Shown here in pieces: positions 49,424-57,548 of a stretch of 64,000 nucleotides of DNA. The notes under the pieces are model-generated. The model was not told the origin of the DNA and made no database searches. It saw nothing but the letters and a program-made list of their open reading frames with translations. A program made the translations under genes and the position numbers. Source of the DNA: Amycolatopsis tolypomycina (GTDB lineage: Bacteria > Actinomycetota > Actinomycetes > Mycobacteriales > Pseudonocardiaceae); NCBI RefSeq assembly GCF_900105945.1, contig NZ_FNSO01000002.1, positions 248,001-312,000 on the forward strand, given 5' to 3'. Numbering within the stretch: position 1 is the first letter of the stretch; each line of letters begins with the position of its first letter.

Positions 49424-49747
49424 GTGCCCGACGACGACCTGGTGTTCAAGGCGCTGGCGGATCCCACCCGCCGGTTCCTGCTCGACCTGCTCTTCGAGCG
49501 CGACGGCCGCACGCTCACCGAGCTGGAGAGCCAGGTGGAGATGACCCGCTTCGGCGTCATGAAGCACCTCAAGCTCCTCGAAGAAGCCGGGCTCGTCGTC
49601 ACCCGGAAGGACGGGCGCGAGAAACGGCACTTCCTCAACCCCGTCCCGATCCGCCAGATCCACGACCGGTGGATCGACAAGTACACCGAGCGCCAGGTGA
49701 CCGCGCTCCTCGACCTCAAGAACGAGCTGGAAGGCGAAGAACCATGA
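49424..49747 (+). CDS. ArsR-family transcriptional regulator
   Basis: A 107-residue winged-helix regulator. FKALADPTRRFLLDLL and ESQVEMTRFGVMKHLKLLEE are the standard ArsR DNA-binding parts. There is no cysteine set for metal sensing; this subgroup is usually paired with SRPBCC (AHSA1) proteins, as here. GTG at 49424 has no Shine-Dalgarno and coincides with the predicted transcript start, so leaderless translation is likely. Stop overlaps the next ATG (ATGA). It probably represses its own promoter. Confidence 0.88.
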   Translation: MPDDDLVFKALADPTRRFLLDLLFERDGRTLTELESQVEMTRFGVMKHLKLLEEAGLVVTRKDGREKRHFLNPVPIRQIHDRWIDKYTERQVTALLDLKNELEGEEP

Positions 49748-50247
49748 CGAACACCGTGCAGGTCCACCGCGTCTACATCAAGGCCACCCCGGAACGCATC
49801 TGGGACGCCATCACCAAGCCCGAGTGGACGCAGAAGTACGGCTACTCCGGCCTCGTCGACTACGACCTCCGGCCCGGCGGCAAGCACCGCACGCACCCGA
49901 CGCAGGACTTCATCGACGCGGGCTTCACCGGCGACCTCGTCGACGGCGAGGTCCTCGAGGTCGACCCGCCGCGCAAGCTCGTCATGACGTGGAAGCTGCT
50001 GATGAGCCCCGAGGTCGCCGACGAGCCCTACACGACCGTCACCTACGACATCGAAGAGACGAAGACCGCGGGCACCAGACTGACCATCACCCACGATGTC
50101 ACCGCCGCCCCGAACACCGCTGCCCTGGTCAGTGGCCAGATGGAGGACATCAACGCCGGCCCGGGCGAGAACGCCGGCGGCGGCTGGACCTGGATCCTCT
50201 CCGACCTCAAGTCGCTGCTGGAGACCGGCGAGATCCTGGTGCCGTGA
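49744..50247 (+). CDS. SRPBCC (AHSA1-like) domain protein
   Basis: A 167-residue START/Bet v 1-like protein. The AHSA1 pattern is VYIKATPERIWDAITKPEWT, then YDLRPGGKHRT, VDGEVLEVDPPRKLVMTWKL (20) and TRLTITHDV. It may bind a hydrophobic ligand or act with the adjacent regulator. It is coupled to the ArsR gene, and a perfect 18-bp hairpin follows its stop. Ligand unknown. Confidence 0.85.
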   Translation: MTNTVQVHRVYIKATPERIWDAITKPEWTQKYGYSGLVDYDLRPGGKHRTHPTQDFIDAGFTGDLVDGEVLEVDPPRKLVMTWKLLMSPEVADEPYTTVTYDIEETKTAGTRLTITHDVTAAPNTAALVSGQMEDINAGPGENAGGGWTWILSDLKSLLETGEILVP

Positions 50248-50252
50248 AGGGG

Positions 50253-50298
50253 TCTGGCGGGACCGGCCCCGCGCCGCTTCGGGGCCGGTCCCGCCAGA
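50253..50298. terminator. Perfect 18-bp hairpin, bidirectional terminator
   Basis: Arms 50253-50270 and 50281-50298 are exact inverted repeats around a 10-base loop. It lies between the stop of the SRPBCC gene (50247) and the stop of the convergent kinase gene (50303), so it probably ends both transcripts. Confidence 0.9.
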
Positions 50299-50302
50299 GT
50301 CT

Positions 50303-51271
50303 TCAGACGCGCTGGGTCGCCGCCTTGAGCGCCGCCTTCGCGGCCTCGGGCGCGCCCAGCGTGTCGAGCCCGAACAGCGCCGCGCCCACCACCGGGTTGA
50401 CGTCGACGACGCGGACCACCGCGCGCGGCGCGACCTTGAGGCACCGCCGCTCGATCTCCGCGATCACCGGCGCGCCGACCCCGGTCAGCACGCCGCCGCC
50501 GAGGACGATCTCCGGGGCGTCCTCGGTCAGGTCCAGCTCGCGGAGGATCACCGCCGCGAACACGCTGACCTCCTCGACGAACCGCGTCACGATGTCCTGC
50601 GCGACCTCGTCCCCCGCCGCCGCCGCTTCGAACAGCAGCGGGCACAGGCCGTGGATCGACGCCGGGTCGATCTCCTCGAAGTGCAGGCCCTGCACGACGT
50701 CCAGCAGCGTCGGCTTCCCGTAGTAGGCCGCCACCGCCGGCATCAGCGCCGTCCGCGGGCCGCGGCCGTCCTCGGCGCGGACCGCCCACCACAGGGCCTC
50801 CTCGCCGAGCCGGTAGCCGCCGCCCCAGTCACCGGAGATCTTGCCCAGCGCGGGAAAGCGGTGCACGCGGCCGTCCGGGCCGACACCGGCGCCGTTGATC
50901 CCGGCGCCGCACACCACCGCGACACCCACCCCCGCGCTGCCCGCCCGAAGCAGCGCGAGGGTGTCGTTGCCGACGGTCAGGGTGTCGCTCCAGGCGCGGG
51001 CGGACAGCGCCGCGTGCAGCACCTCTTCCTCGCGGGGGAAGTCGAGCCCGGCCAGGTACGCGGAGGTGTGCACCGCTTTCGGCGTCTTCCCGAACGCGGG
51101 GTAGGCCTCGAGCACGAGTTCTTCCAGCGCCGCCACGCACCCCGCGACGCCGATGTTCTGCGGCGACGCGCCGGGGCCGCGTGAGGACCCCAGCACGACA
51201 CCGTCTTCCGAGATCACCAGGACCTCGGTCTTGCTGTTGCCGCCGTCGATCGCGATAACCGCAGGCTTCAT
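50303..51271 (-). CDS. BadF/BadG-type sugar kinase (N-acetylglucosamine kinase-like)
   Basis: A 322-residue ASKHA-fold ATPase. Phosphate-1 motif is VIAIDGGNSKTEV, and later VVCGAGINGAG, KISGDWGGGYRLG and IVLGGGVLTG complete the nucleotide-binding parts. Relatives phosphorylate N-acetylglucosamine or glucosamine. The ATG overlaps the GH4 glycosidase stop (ATGA), the last of a sugar-import operon. It probably phosphorylates the imported sugar or a product, making the phosphorylated substrate for the GH4 enzyme; the exact sugar is unknown. Confidence 0.82.
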   Translation of the reverse strand: MKPAVIAIDGGNSKTEVLVISEDGVVLGSSRGPGASPQNIGVAGCVAALEELVLEAYPAFGKTPKAVHTSAYLAGLDFPREEEVLHAALSARAWSDTLTVGNDTLALLRAGSAGVGVAVVCGAGINGAGVGPDGRVHRFPALGKISGDWGGGYRLGEEALWWAVRAEDGRGPRTALMPAVAAYYGKPTLLDVVQGLHFEEIDPASIHGLCPLLFEAAAAGDEVAQDIVTRFVEEVSVFAAVILRELDLTEDAPEIVLGGGVLTGVGAPVIAEIERRCLKVAPRAVVRVVDVNPVVGAALFGLDTLGAPEAAKAALKAATQRV

Positions 51272-52533
51272 CCGCGGGCCCACGGCAGGTACTCGCGGTT
51301 GATCTGGACCAGCGAGTCGGCGAGCGTGTCGGCCTTCGTGTACTGGCCGACCAGCGGGTGCGCCAGCAGCGCGTCGGCCACGCGGTCGCGGCCACCCTTC
51401 AAGGCCGCTTCCAGCGCCAGGTACTCGTACGACGTGGTCGCCGCGATGAGCCCGGCGAAGCGCTGCTCCACCGGCGGCTGCGGGATCGGCGTGGCACCCT
51501 TCGAGTCCACAGTGGACCTGGCTTCGATGACGGCGTCGTCGGGCAGGAACGGGAAGGTGCCGTCGTTGCGGACGTTCACCACGTGTTCCTCGGCCGGGCC
51601 GCCCGCGGTCAGCGCGTGCACCAGCTGCACCGCGGCCTCGGAGTAGTACGCCCCGCCGCGCTTCTCCAGCGACTCCGGCTTCGTCACCTGCTCCGGGTCG
51701 AGGTAGATCTTCAGCAGCTCTTCCTCGACGTCGGACACGACGTCCGCGCGCGGACGCTCGGTGCGCTGCTTGGTGACCTGCTCGTCGTGCGCGTAGAAGT
51801 ACTTCAGGTAGTACGACGGCACCACGTTCATCCGCCGCAGCCACTTCTCCGGCACGCTGACCTCGTTCGAGAGGTAGTCCAGGTGCCGGTCGAGGAGCTC
51901 GGGCAGCCGGTCGACGCCGTCGACCAGCGCGCCGCGCTCCCAGCTCAGGTGGTTGAGCCCGGTGTGGACGAGCTTGACGTCGTCCGCGCCGACGCCCAGG
52001 AGCCGCCCGAACTGCCGCTGCAGGTTGATCGCGACGTTGCACAGCCCGACCGCGCGGTGGCCCTCGTTGAGCAGCGCCCGCGTCACGATGCCGACCGGGT
52101 TGGTGAAGTTGACGATCCACGTGTCGTCGCCGGCGATCTTGCGGACGCGGTCGGCGATGTCCAGCACCACCGGCACCGTGCGCAGCGCCTTCGCGAGGCC
52201 ACCCGCGCCGGTCGTCTCCTGGCCGACGCAGCCGCAGGCATGCGGGAACGTCTCGTCCGAGCGCCGCGCCCGCTGCCCGCCGACGCGCAGCTGGATCAGC
52301 ACCGCGGACGCGCCGTCGACGCCTTCTTCCAGCGACTGCGTGGTCCGCACCCGCGCCGGGTGGCCGGCGTGGTCGAGCAGCCGCTGGCTGAACCCGCCGA
52401 CGGCCTCGACGCGGTAGGCGTCCGGGTCGACCAGCACGATCTCGTCGACGTCCAAAGTGGACCGGCGGCCGGCGATCCCGTCGATCAGTTCCGGCGTGTA
52501 GGTGGACCCGCCACCGACGACTGCCAGTTTCAT
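51268..52533 (-). CDS. GH4 6-phospho-beta-glucosidase-like glycosidase
   Basis: A 421-residue NAD+ and metal-dependent glycosidase of family 4. The N-terminal NAD site is VVGGGSTYTPELIDG; the metal-binding cysteine is in GLCNVAINLQ and the histidine in HTGLNHLSW; FTNPVGIVT is another family mark. GH4 enzymes usually cleave 6-phospho-glycosides. It sits between the MalG-like permease and kinase genes. ABC importers do not phosphorylate, so the kinase would have to act first or the enzyme uses unphosphorylated sugar, a point to test. ATG at 52533 overlaps the permease stop. Confidence 0.87.
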   Translation of the reverse strand: MKLAVVGGGSTYTPELIDGIAGRRSTLDVDEIVLVDPDAYRVEAVGGFSQRLLDHAGHPARVRTTQSLEEGVDGASAVLIQLRVGGQRARRSDETFPHACGCVGQETTGAGGLAKALRTVPVVLDIADRVRKIAGDDTWIVNFTNPVGIVTRALLNEGHRAVGLCNVAINLQRQFGRLLGVGADDVKLVHTGLNHLSWERGALVDGVDRLPELLDRHLDYLSNEVSVPEKWLRRMNVVPSYYLKYFYAHDEQVTKQRTERPRADVVSDVEEELLKIYLDPEQVTKPESLEKRGGAYYSEAAVQLVHALTAGGPAEEHVVNVRNDGTFPFLPDDAVIEARSTVDSKGATPIPQPPVEQRFAGLIAATTSYEYLALEAALKGGRDRVADALLAHPLVGQYTKADTLADSLVQINREYLPWARG

Positions 52534-53420
52534 CCCTTGACCCCCGTGAATGTGATGCCCTTGACGAACGACTTCTGCGCGAAGATGAACAGCACGATCA
52601 CCGGCGCCATGATCAGCGCGGTCGCCGCCATCGTCATGTTCCACTCGACGTGGTGCATGCCGCGGAAGGACGCGATGGCCAGCGAAAGCGGCCAGTTGTC
52701 CTGGTTTTCGCCGGTGTAGAGCAGCGGCCCGAAGTAGTCGTTCCAGGTGAACAGGAAGCAGAACATGGCGGTGGCCGCGATCCCGGGCTTGGCCATCGGG
52801 ATCAGCACCCGGTACATGGCCTGGAACTCGGTGCAGCCGTCGATCTTCGCGGCTTCGAGGTAGTCCTTCGGAATCGTCAGGAAGAACTGCCGGAGCAGGA
52901 AGATCGAGAACGCGTCGAAGAAGAAGTACGGCACGATCAGCGGAACCAGCGTGCCGGTGAGCCCCATCCGCACCCACAGGTCGTACAGCGGCACGACGGT
53001 GACCTGCGGCGGCAGCAGCATCGCCGCCACGGTCAGCATGAAGAACAGGTTCTGCCCGCGCCACTTGAGCTTCGCCAGCGCATACGCCGCCGGGATCGCC
53101 GAAAGCAGCGCGCCCACCGTCGCCAGCGCCGAATACAGCAGGCTGTTGCCGAAGTATTCGAGCAGCGGCGCCTTCTGGAACACCTTGACGAAGTTCTCGA
53201 AGTGCCATTCGGTCGGCCACAGGCTCGCCGTCATGGCCTGGTCGCTCTTCATCACCGCGGTGAGGAAGACGAACAGCAGCGGCAGCATGAAGATCACGCC
53301 GAGCGCGATCCCGATCGCATGCGTGGCGATGAACGACAGCCGCTTGTCCCAGGTGCGCTTGAACCTGGCCCTCGGCGGCACACCCGCCGCTTTCTGCGGC
53401 GCTTCGGCCAACGCGGTCAT
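52530..53420 (-). CDS. Carbohydrate ABC transporter permease, MalG-like
   Basis: A 296-residue permease with six helices and the EAA loop DYLEAAKIDGCTEFQAMYRV (20). Residues 1-30 are a cytoplasmic leader. It pairs with the MalF-like permease just upstream, both genes overlapping by four bases. No ATPase gene is in the operon, so a shared MsiK-type ATPase must serve it, as is common in actinobacteria. Confidence 0.9.
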   Translation of the reverse strand: MTALAEAPQKAAGVPPRARFKRTWDKRLSFIATHAIGIALGVIFMLPLLFVFLTAVMKSDQAMTASLWPTEWHFENFVKVFQKAPLLEYFGNSLLYSALATVGALLSAIPAAYALAKLKWRGQNLFFMLTVAAMLLPPQVTVVPLYDLWVRMGLTGTLVPLIVPYFFFDAFSIFLLRQFFLTIPKDYLEAAKIDGCTEFQAMYRVLIPMAKPGIAATAMFCFLFTWNDYFGPLLYTGENQDNWPLSLAIASFRGMHHVEWNMTMAATALIMAPVIVLFIFAQKSFVKGITFTGVKG

Positions 53421-54409
53421 GCCCCCTCCTCCTGGTGCTGGGACTTCCTGAGCTGGCGAACGAGAATCCAGGTGAAGCCGGAGCTCACGATGAACAACAG
53501 GACGGCCATCGCCGCCGCGTAGCCCATGTTGAAGTAGCGGAAGCCCTGGACGTACAGCCAGATCGGATACGTCAGCGTCGAGTTCTGCGGCGCGCCGATG
53601 AGCTTCGAGTTGCCGGCGACGTCGGCGGTGCCCGCACTCGCGGAGGCCGCGACGATCGCCTGCGTGAAGAACTGCAGCGCGTAGATGATCGAGTTGACCA
53701 CGCCGAACAGCAGCACCGGCGAAATCGACGGCAGCGTGACGTGCCAGAACCGGCGGATCGCGCCGGCGCCGTCGAGCTCGGCGGCCTCGTATTGCTCGGT
53801 CGGGACGTCCAGCAGCGCGGCCAGGATGATGATCATCAGCTCCCCGGAGCCCCACAGCGCCAGCAGCGTCAATGCGGGCTTCGACATCGCCGGGCTGTTG
53901 AACCACAGGCCGCCGTCGATGCCGACGAGCCGCAGGAACCGGTTGACCGGGCCGAACTCCGGGTTGAACACGAAGACGAACGCCAGGGTGGCCGCCGCGG
54001 GCGGGGCGAGGGTCGGCAGGTAGCAGAGCGTCCGGACCAGGCCGACACCCGACTTGAGCCGCGCGATCACCGAGGCGATGCCGAGGGAGAACGTCACCCG
54101 GCAGACCGTCAGGACGACCACCAGCCACAGCGTGTTGTACGCGGCCGTGCCGACCAGCGGCTCGGTGGTGAACATCCGGACGTAGTTGTCGAAGCCGATG
54201 AACTGCGGCGGGTTGATCAGGTCGTAGCGGGTGAAGGAGTAGTAGACCGTGGCGATCAGCGGGTAGCCGAAGAAGATGAGGAACCCGAGGAACGCCGGGG
54301 CCATGAAGAACAGGACGGTCCGGCGGCGCTTGGCCCGCCGGGCCCCCGCCCGCGCCTTGCTCGGCGCGGACGGGGAACCCTCGGCCTTCGCAGCGAGGGT
54401 GGAGGTCAT
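53417..54409 (-). CDS. Carbohydrate ABC transporter permease, MalF-like
   Basis: A 330-residue permease. A basic, Ala/Arg-rich leader (to about 30) precedes six helices; the EAA loop is EQYEAAELDGAGAIRRFWHV (20). It forms the membrane pore with the MalG-like subunit. ATG at 54409 overlaps the stop of the binding-protein gene and its own stop overlaps the MalG-like start, so all importer genes are translationally coupled. Confidence 0.9.
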   Translation of the reverse strand: MTSTLAAKAEGSPSAPSKARAGARRAKRRRTVLFFMAPAFLGFLIFFGYPLIATVYYSFTRYDLINPPQFIGFDNYVRMFTTEPLVGTAAYNTLWLVVVLTVCRVTFSLGIASVIARLKSGVGLVRTLCYLPTLAPPAAATLAFVFVFNPEFGPVNRFLRLVGIDGGLWFNSPAMSKPALTLLALWGSGELMIIILAALLDVPTEQYEAAELDGAGAIRRFWHVTLPSISPVLLFGVVNSIIYALQFFTQAIVAASASAGTADVAGNSKLIGAPQNSTLTYPIWLYVQGFRYFNMGYAAAMAVLLFIVSSGFTWILVRQLRKSQHQEEGA

Positions 54410-55764
54410 CCGCCCGCGCCCTTCTGCTTCAGTTCGTCGTTGACCTGCGCGTCGACCTTCTTGAGTCCTTCGGTCAGGTCGGGCACCGCACCGGCCTGCC
54501 ACTTCTCGGCGAAGTCGTTGACCGCCTTGAGGTGCGCGTCGCCGATCGGGGTGGTCTGGTTGGCGACCAGCTTGCCGCTGTCGTAGATGTCGAGGAACGT
54601 CTTGAACTGCGGCTGCAGGTCCAGGCGCGGCGAGGTGAGCGACGCCTTGGTGCTGGGCACGTTCTTCAGGCCGTTGGCCATGTCCACCAGGGTGTCGGTG
54701 TCCAGGGTGACCTGCTTGATGAGCTCCCACGCGGCGCCGGGGTTCTTGGCGCCCTTGGGGATCGCGATGATCGTGCCGGTGGTGAAGCCGCCGCCGTAGT
54801 GGTCGGCCATGCTGTCGAGCACCGGCGCGGGCGCGGTGGCGTAGTTGAGGGTCGGCGCCTGGTCCTTGATGAACGCGGTGCGGAACTCACCGTCGTAGAT
54901 CATCGCCAGCTTGCCCTTCTGGAAGCCGTTGTCGGCGGAGTACTCGTCGCCGAGGCCGGCCTTGAACTGCTCGACCTTGTCGTGGCCGCCGAGGAAGTCG
55001 ATCATCTTCTGCTGGAACTCGAACATCGCCTTCCAGCCGGGGTTGGTGGCGAGGTCCGACTTGCCGTCCGGGCCGAGGAAGGGCGCGCCGAAGTTCGGCG
55101 CCCAGTACTGGGCCTGGTTGGCGTAGAACGGCATCGAGGGCAGGAAGCCGGCGACCTTGATGGAGCCGTCCGGGTTGAACTCGGTGAGCTTCTTGGCGTC
55201 CTCGAACCACTCGGTGGTGGTCTTCGGCGGCGAGGTGATGCCCTTGGCCGCGAACATGTCCTTGTTGTAGTAGAGCCCGTAGACGTCGGCGAGCATCGGC
55301 ATGGCGCACCGCTTGCCCTGGTACTCGGTGTAGTTGCGGACGGCGTCCGGGATCTGGGTCAGGTCGATCTTGTCGCGCTCGATGTAGGGCTTGAGGTCCT
55401 GGAAGCTGCCGGTGGAGCACCAGGCGCCGAGGTTGTCGGTGTAGAAGGAGATGGCGACGTCGGGCGGGTTGCCGCCGCGGATCGACTGGGTGAGCTTGTC
55501 GTCGTCCTGGTTGCCCTCGTGCTTGATCTCGATGTTGGGGAACTTGGCCTTGAGCTTGTTCAGGCCCGCGGTGACCACGCCGTACTCGCGGTCGGTGAAC
55601 TTGGAGTACACGGTGAGCGTGAGCTTGTCGTCCTTGCCGGGTGCGGCGGCTGCGTCCTTTGTGGATGGTGCGGCCGCGCCGGAACAGGCGCTGGTCAGCA
55701 GGACGGACGCCGCGGCGGCGGCCACCAGCAGTGCGCCGCGGCGGGTCCGGGTGGTCGGGGGCAT
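54406..55764 (-). CDS. Carbohydrate-binding lipoprotein of ABC importer
   Basis: A 452-residue extracellular binding protein. The lipobox is LTSAC with the lipidated cysteine at 27; the mature start is Ala/Lys rich. The body has the family 1 sugar-binding pattern (LTVYSKFTDREYGVVTAGLN, GGNPPDVAISFYTDNLGAWC, PMLADVYGLYYNKDMFAAKG, FQKGKLAMIYDGEF). ATG at 55764 has AGGAGGAGG ahead. It is the first gene of the importer and 11 bases after the stop of the ROK regulator. Ligand cannot be read from sequence; a beta-glucoside or amino-sugar oligomer is likely from its neighbours. Confidence 0.88.
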   Translation of the reverse strand: MPPTTRTRRGALLVAAAAASVLLTSACSGAAAPSTKDAAAAPGKDDKLTLTVYSKFTDREYGVVTAGLNKLKAKFPNIEIKHEGNQDDDKLTQSIRGGNPPDVAISFYTDNLGAWCSTGSFQDLKPYIERDKIDLTQIPDAVRNYTEYQGKRCAMPMLADVYGLYYNKDMFAAKGITSPPKTTTEWFEDAKKLTEFNPDGSIKVAGFLPSMPFYANQAQYWAPNFGAPFLGPDGKSDLATNPGWKAMFEFQQKMIDFLGGHDKVEQFKAGLGDEYSADNGFQKGKLAMIYDGEFRTAFIKDQAPTLNYATAPAPVLDSMADHYGGGFTTGTIIAIPKGAKNPGAAWELIKQVTLDTDTLVDMANGLKNVPSTKASLTSPRLDLQPQFKTFLDIYDSGKLVANQTTPIGDAHLKAVNDFAEKWQAGAVPDLTEGLKKVDAQVNDELKQKGAGG

Positions 55765-55775
55765 GGCCCTCCTCC

Positions 55776-56996
55776 TCATCGGTTGGGGCTAGTCAGGTGC
55801 TTGTCCTCGGTCCGGCGTGAGCCGAGGAGCGTGGGGGTGACGACGCCGAAGACGTCCTCACGGGTCGTGGCGAGCGCCGACTGCAGCGCGCCCGCGCGGA
55901 CGGCGTTGCCCTGCACGGAAGCGCAGCCGACGGGCGTGCGCGGCAGGACCAGTTCGTGCAGCTTCTCCTGGACGAGCGCGGCGAACTCCTCGCCGCCGGC
56001 CCGGCTGGTGTCGCCGCAGAGGAGCACGAGCTGCGGATCGGCGACGGCGACGAGGTTGGCGACGCCACCGGCGACCCTTCGGGCGAGATCGTCGAGAAAG
56101 GGGTGACCTTTCCCGGCTTTCTCCACTGCTTCCCACGCGGTTTGGGCTTCGATGCCGTGGGCGGCGGCGAGGCGGCAGATGGCGGGCGAGTCGACCAGGT
56201 TGCCGAACCGGGCGCCGGCCTCGGGCCAGACGTCCCCGGTGTCCACTGTGGCCGGATCGGGCACCCGCATCCAGTCGATCTCGCCGCCCCCGCCGGTGGC
56301 CCCGCGCAGCAGCCGCCGTCCGATGACGACGGCGCCACCGACGCCTTCGGACAGCCAGACCATGACGAAGTCGTCGACGTCCTGCGCCATCCCGACGGTC
56401 ATTTCCTCGACGGCGACCAGGTTGACGTCGTTCTCGATGAGGACGTCGACGCCGAGTTCGTCGCTGAGTTTCTGCGGGACGTCGAAGCCCAGCCAGCCGG
56501 GGATGTGCGGCGCGGAGGAGAGCAGGCCGGTCCGCGGATCGAACGCCCCCTGCGCGCCGATCACGACGTGGGCCAGGTCTTTTCTTTCGATCCCGGCTTC
56601 TTCGGCGACTTTGCTCAGTGCCTCCCCGAAGGTCCCGACGACGTCGGCGCCCGCGTGCACGGGCAGCGGCGTCCGGTGTTCGGCAAGCACGACCCCGGCA
56701 ACATCGGCGACGACGAAATCGGCCACATGCGGCGTGAGATCGACGGCGGCGACGAAGGCGAGGGCGCCGTTGGCCGCCCAGAGCTGGGCACGGGGTCCCC
56801 GGCCACCGCCCCGGACGCCGGCCTTGGTGACGAGGTTGTCCTGCTCGAGCCGGGTGAGCAGCTGCGCGGTGGCGGGTTTCGAGAGCCCGATGGCCAGCTC
56901 GAGTTCGGCCCGCGTGAGCGGCCCATCCCGCAGGAGGACCTCGATGGCGGCGCGATCGTTGATCTCGCGCAGCATCCGCGGGCTACCGGCTCGCAC
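55776..56996 (-). CDS. ROK-family transcriptional regulator
   Basis: A 406-residue NagC/XylR-type regulator: winged helix at 5-75 (ELELAIGLSKPATAQLLTRL), then a ROK sugar-binding domain (ENDVNLVAVEEMTVGM, VWLSEGVGGAVVIGRRLLRG). The usual ROK zinc motif (GHxxxxxxGxxCxCGxxGC) is absent: the region reads GGGGEIDWMRVPDPATVDTG, so zinc-dependent folding is probably lost. GTG at 56996 has GGAGGAA. It is upstream of the importer genes on the same strand and likely represses them until the sugar is present. Confidence 0.87.
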   Translation of the reverse strand: MRAGSPRMLREINDRAAIEVLLRDGPLTRAELELAIGLSKPATAQLLTRLEQDNLVTKAGVRGGGRGPRAQLWAANGALAFVAAVDLTPHVADFVVADVAGVVLAEHRTPLPVHAGADVVGTFGEALSKVAEEAGIERKDLAHVVIGAQGAFDPRTGLLSSAPHIPGWLGFDVPQKLSDELGVDVLIENDVNLVAVEEMTVGMAQDVDDFVMVWLSEGVGGAVVIGRRLLRGATGGGGEIDWMRVPDPATVDTGDVWPEAGARFGNLVDSPAICRLAAAHGIEAQTAWEAVEKAGKGHPFLDDLARRVAGGVANLVAVADPQLVLLCGDTSRAGGEEFAALVQEKLHELVLPRTPVGCASVQGNAVRAGALQSALATTREDVFGVVTPTLLGSRRTEDKHLTSPNR

Positions 56997-57008
56997 TCGT
57001 TCCTCCGG

Positions 57009-57029
57009 ACTTAATTAGGATACTTTACA
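57009..57029. promoter_or_regulatory. AT-rich island ahead of the ROK/sugar operon
   Basis: A 20-base AT-rich stretch (core CTTAATTAGG and ATACTTTACA) stands out in the otherwise GC-rich gap just before the ROK start codon. It probably holds the -10 of the operon and an operator. No clear symmetric site was found. Confidence 0.4.
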
Positions 57030-57292
57030 GACGGTTTCCGGGGACTGTAGTGAGCCGCGGCACAGCCGTCAACGGTCTCGCGAAACGGCCAGGTAACGCT
57101 TGGGCCGGCGTTGGGCCAGGTAGCGGCCGTACCGGTGAACGAGTTGCGCCGCGAGTGCGCGGTTGGCCAGGAGATTTCGGGTTGCTCACGTGCCGGTCGC
57201 GTCCCCGCTGCCTGCGGACGTGGAGCGAGCTGGACGGCGTCCGGCTCCGGGAAGGGGACGGGCCCCTGTCAGTCCAGGTGAGGCCGGCCGCG

Positions 57293-57442
57293 ATGAGCCG
57301 GCCTCACCGGCCGTGGCGGCCGGCGCCGGTCCCCCTGCGGCCGGGCGAGTGGCTGCGCTGGCAGCTCAACTACCGCTTCGGCTCGACCTGCGAGTGCGGC
57401 GCCCAGTGGCACTACCGGCCGGAGACACTCAACCTGCGCTGA
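57293..57442 (+). CDS. Short hypothetical protein with CxC motif
   Basis: A possible 49-residue protein from ATG 57293; in-frame GTG at 57278 and a longer start at 57050 are alternatives. The C-terminal part is the only region that looks coding: LRPGEWLRWQLNYRFG, then STCECGAQWHYRPETLNLR (19). A CxCG motif might bind metal. It lies alone between the divergent ROK operon and a palindromic element. Not recognised; codon pattern upstream of 57293 is poor. Confidence 0.4.
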   Translation: MSRPHRPWRPAPVPLRPGEWLRWQLNYRFGSTCECGAQWHYRPETLNLR

Positions 57443-57455
57443 CGGCCCGGCTCCA

Positions 57456-57543
57456 AACGCCCCAATGTGGCGTTGGTTGCGCTGGACGCACCGAACGCCA
57501 CATTGGGTGCATCCAACGCACCGAACGCCACATTGGGGCGCTT
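57456..57543. repeat. Palindromic element (CCAATGTGGCGTT family)
   Basis: Outer arms 57456-57474 and 57524-57543 pair over 18-19 bp; the 49-base middle holds a further copy and related CCAACGCA/TGCGTCC pieces in inverted order. It separates the short hypothetical gene from convergent nudC and is related to the element at 36236-36353, where internal units run in direct order. Confidence 0.85.
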
Positions 57544-57548
57544 GAGAC

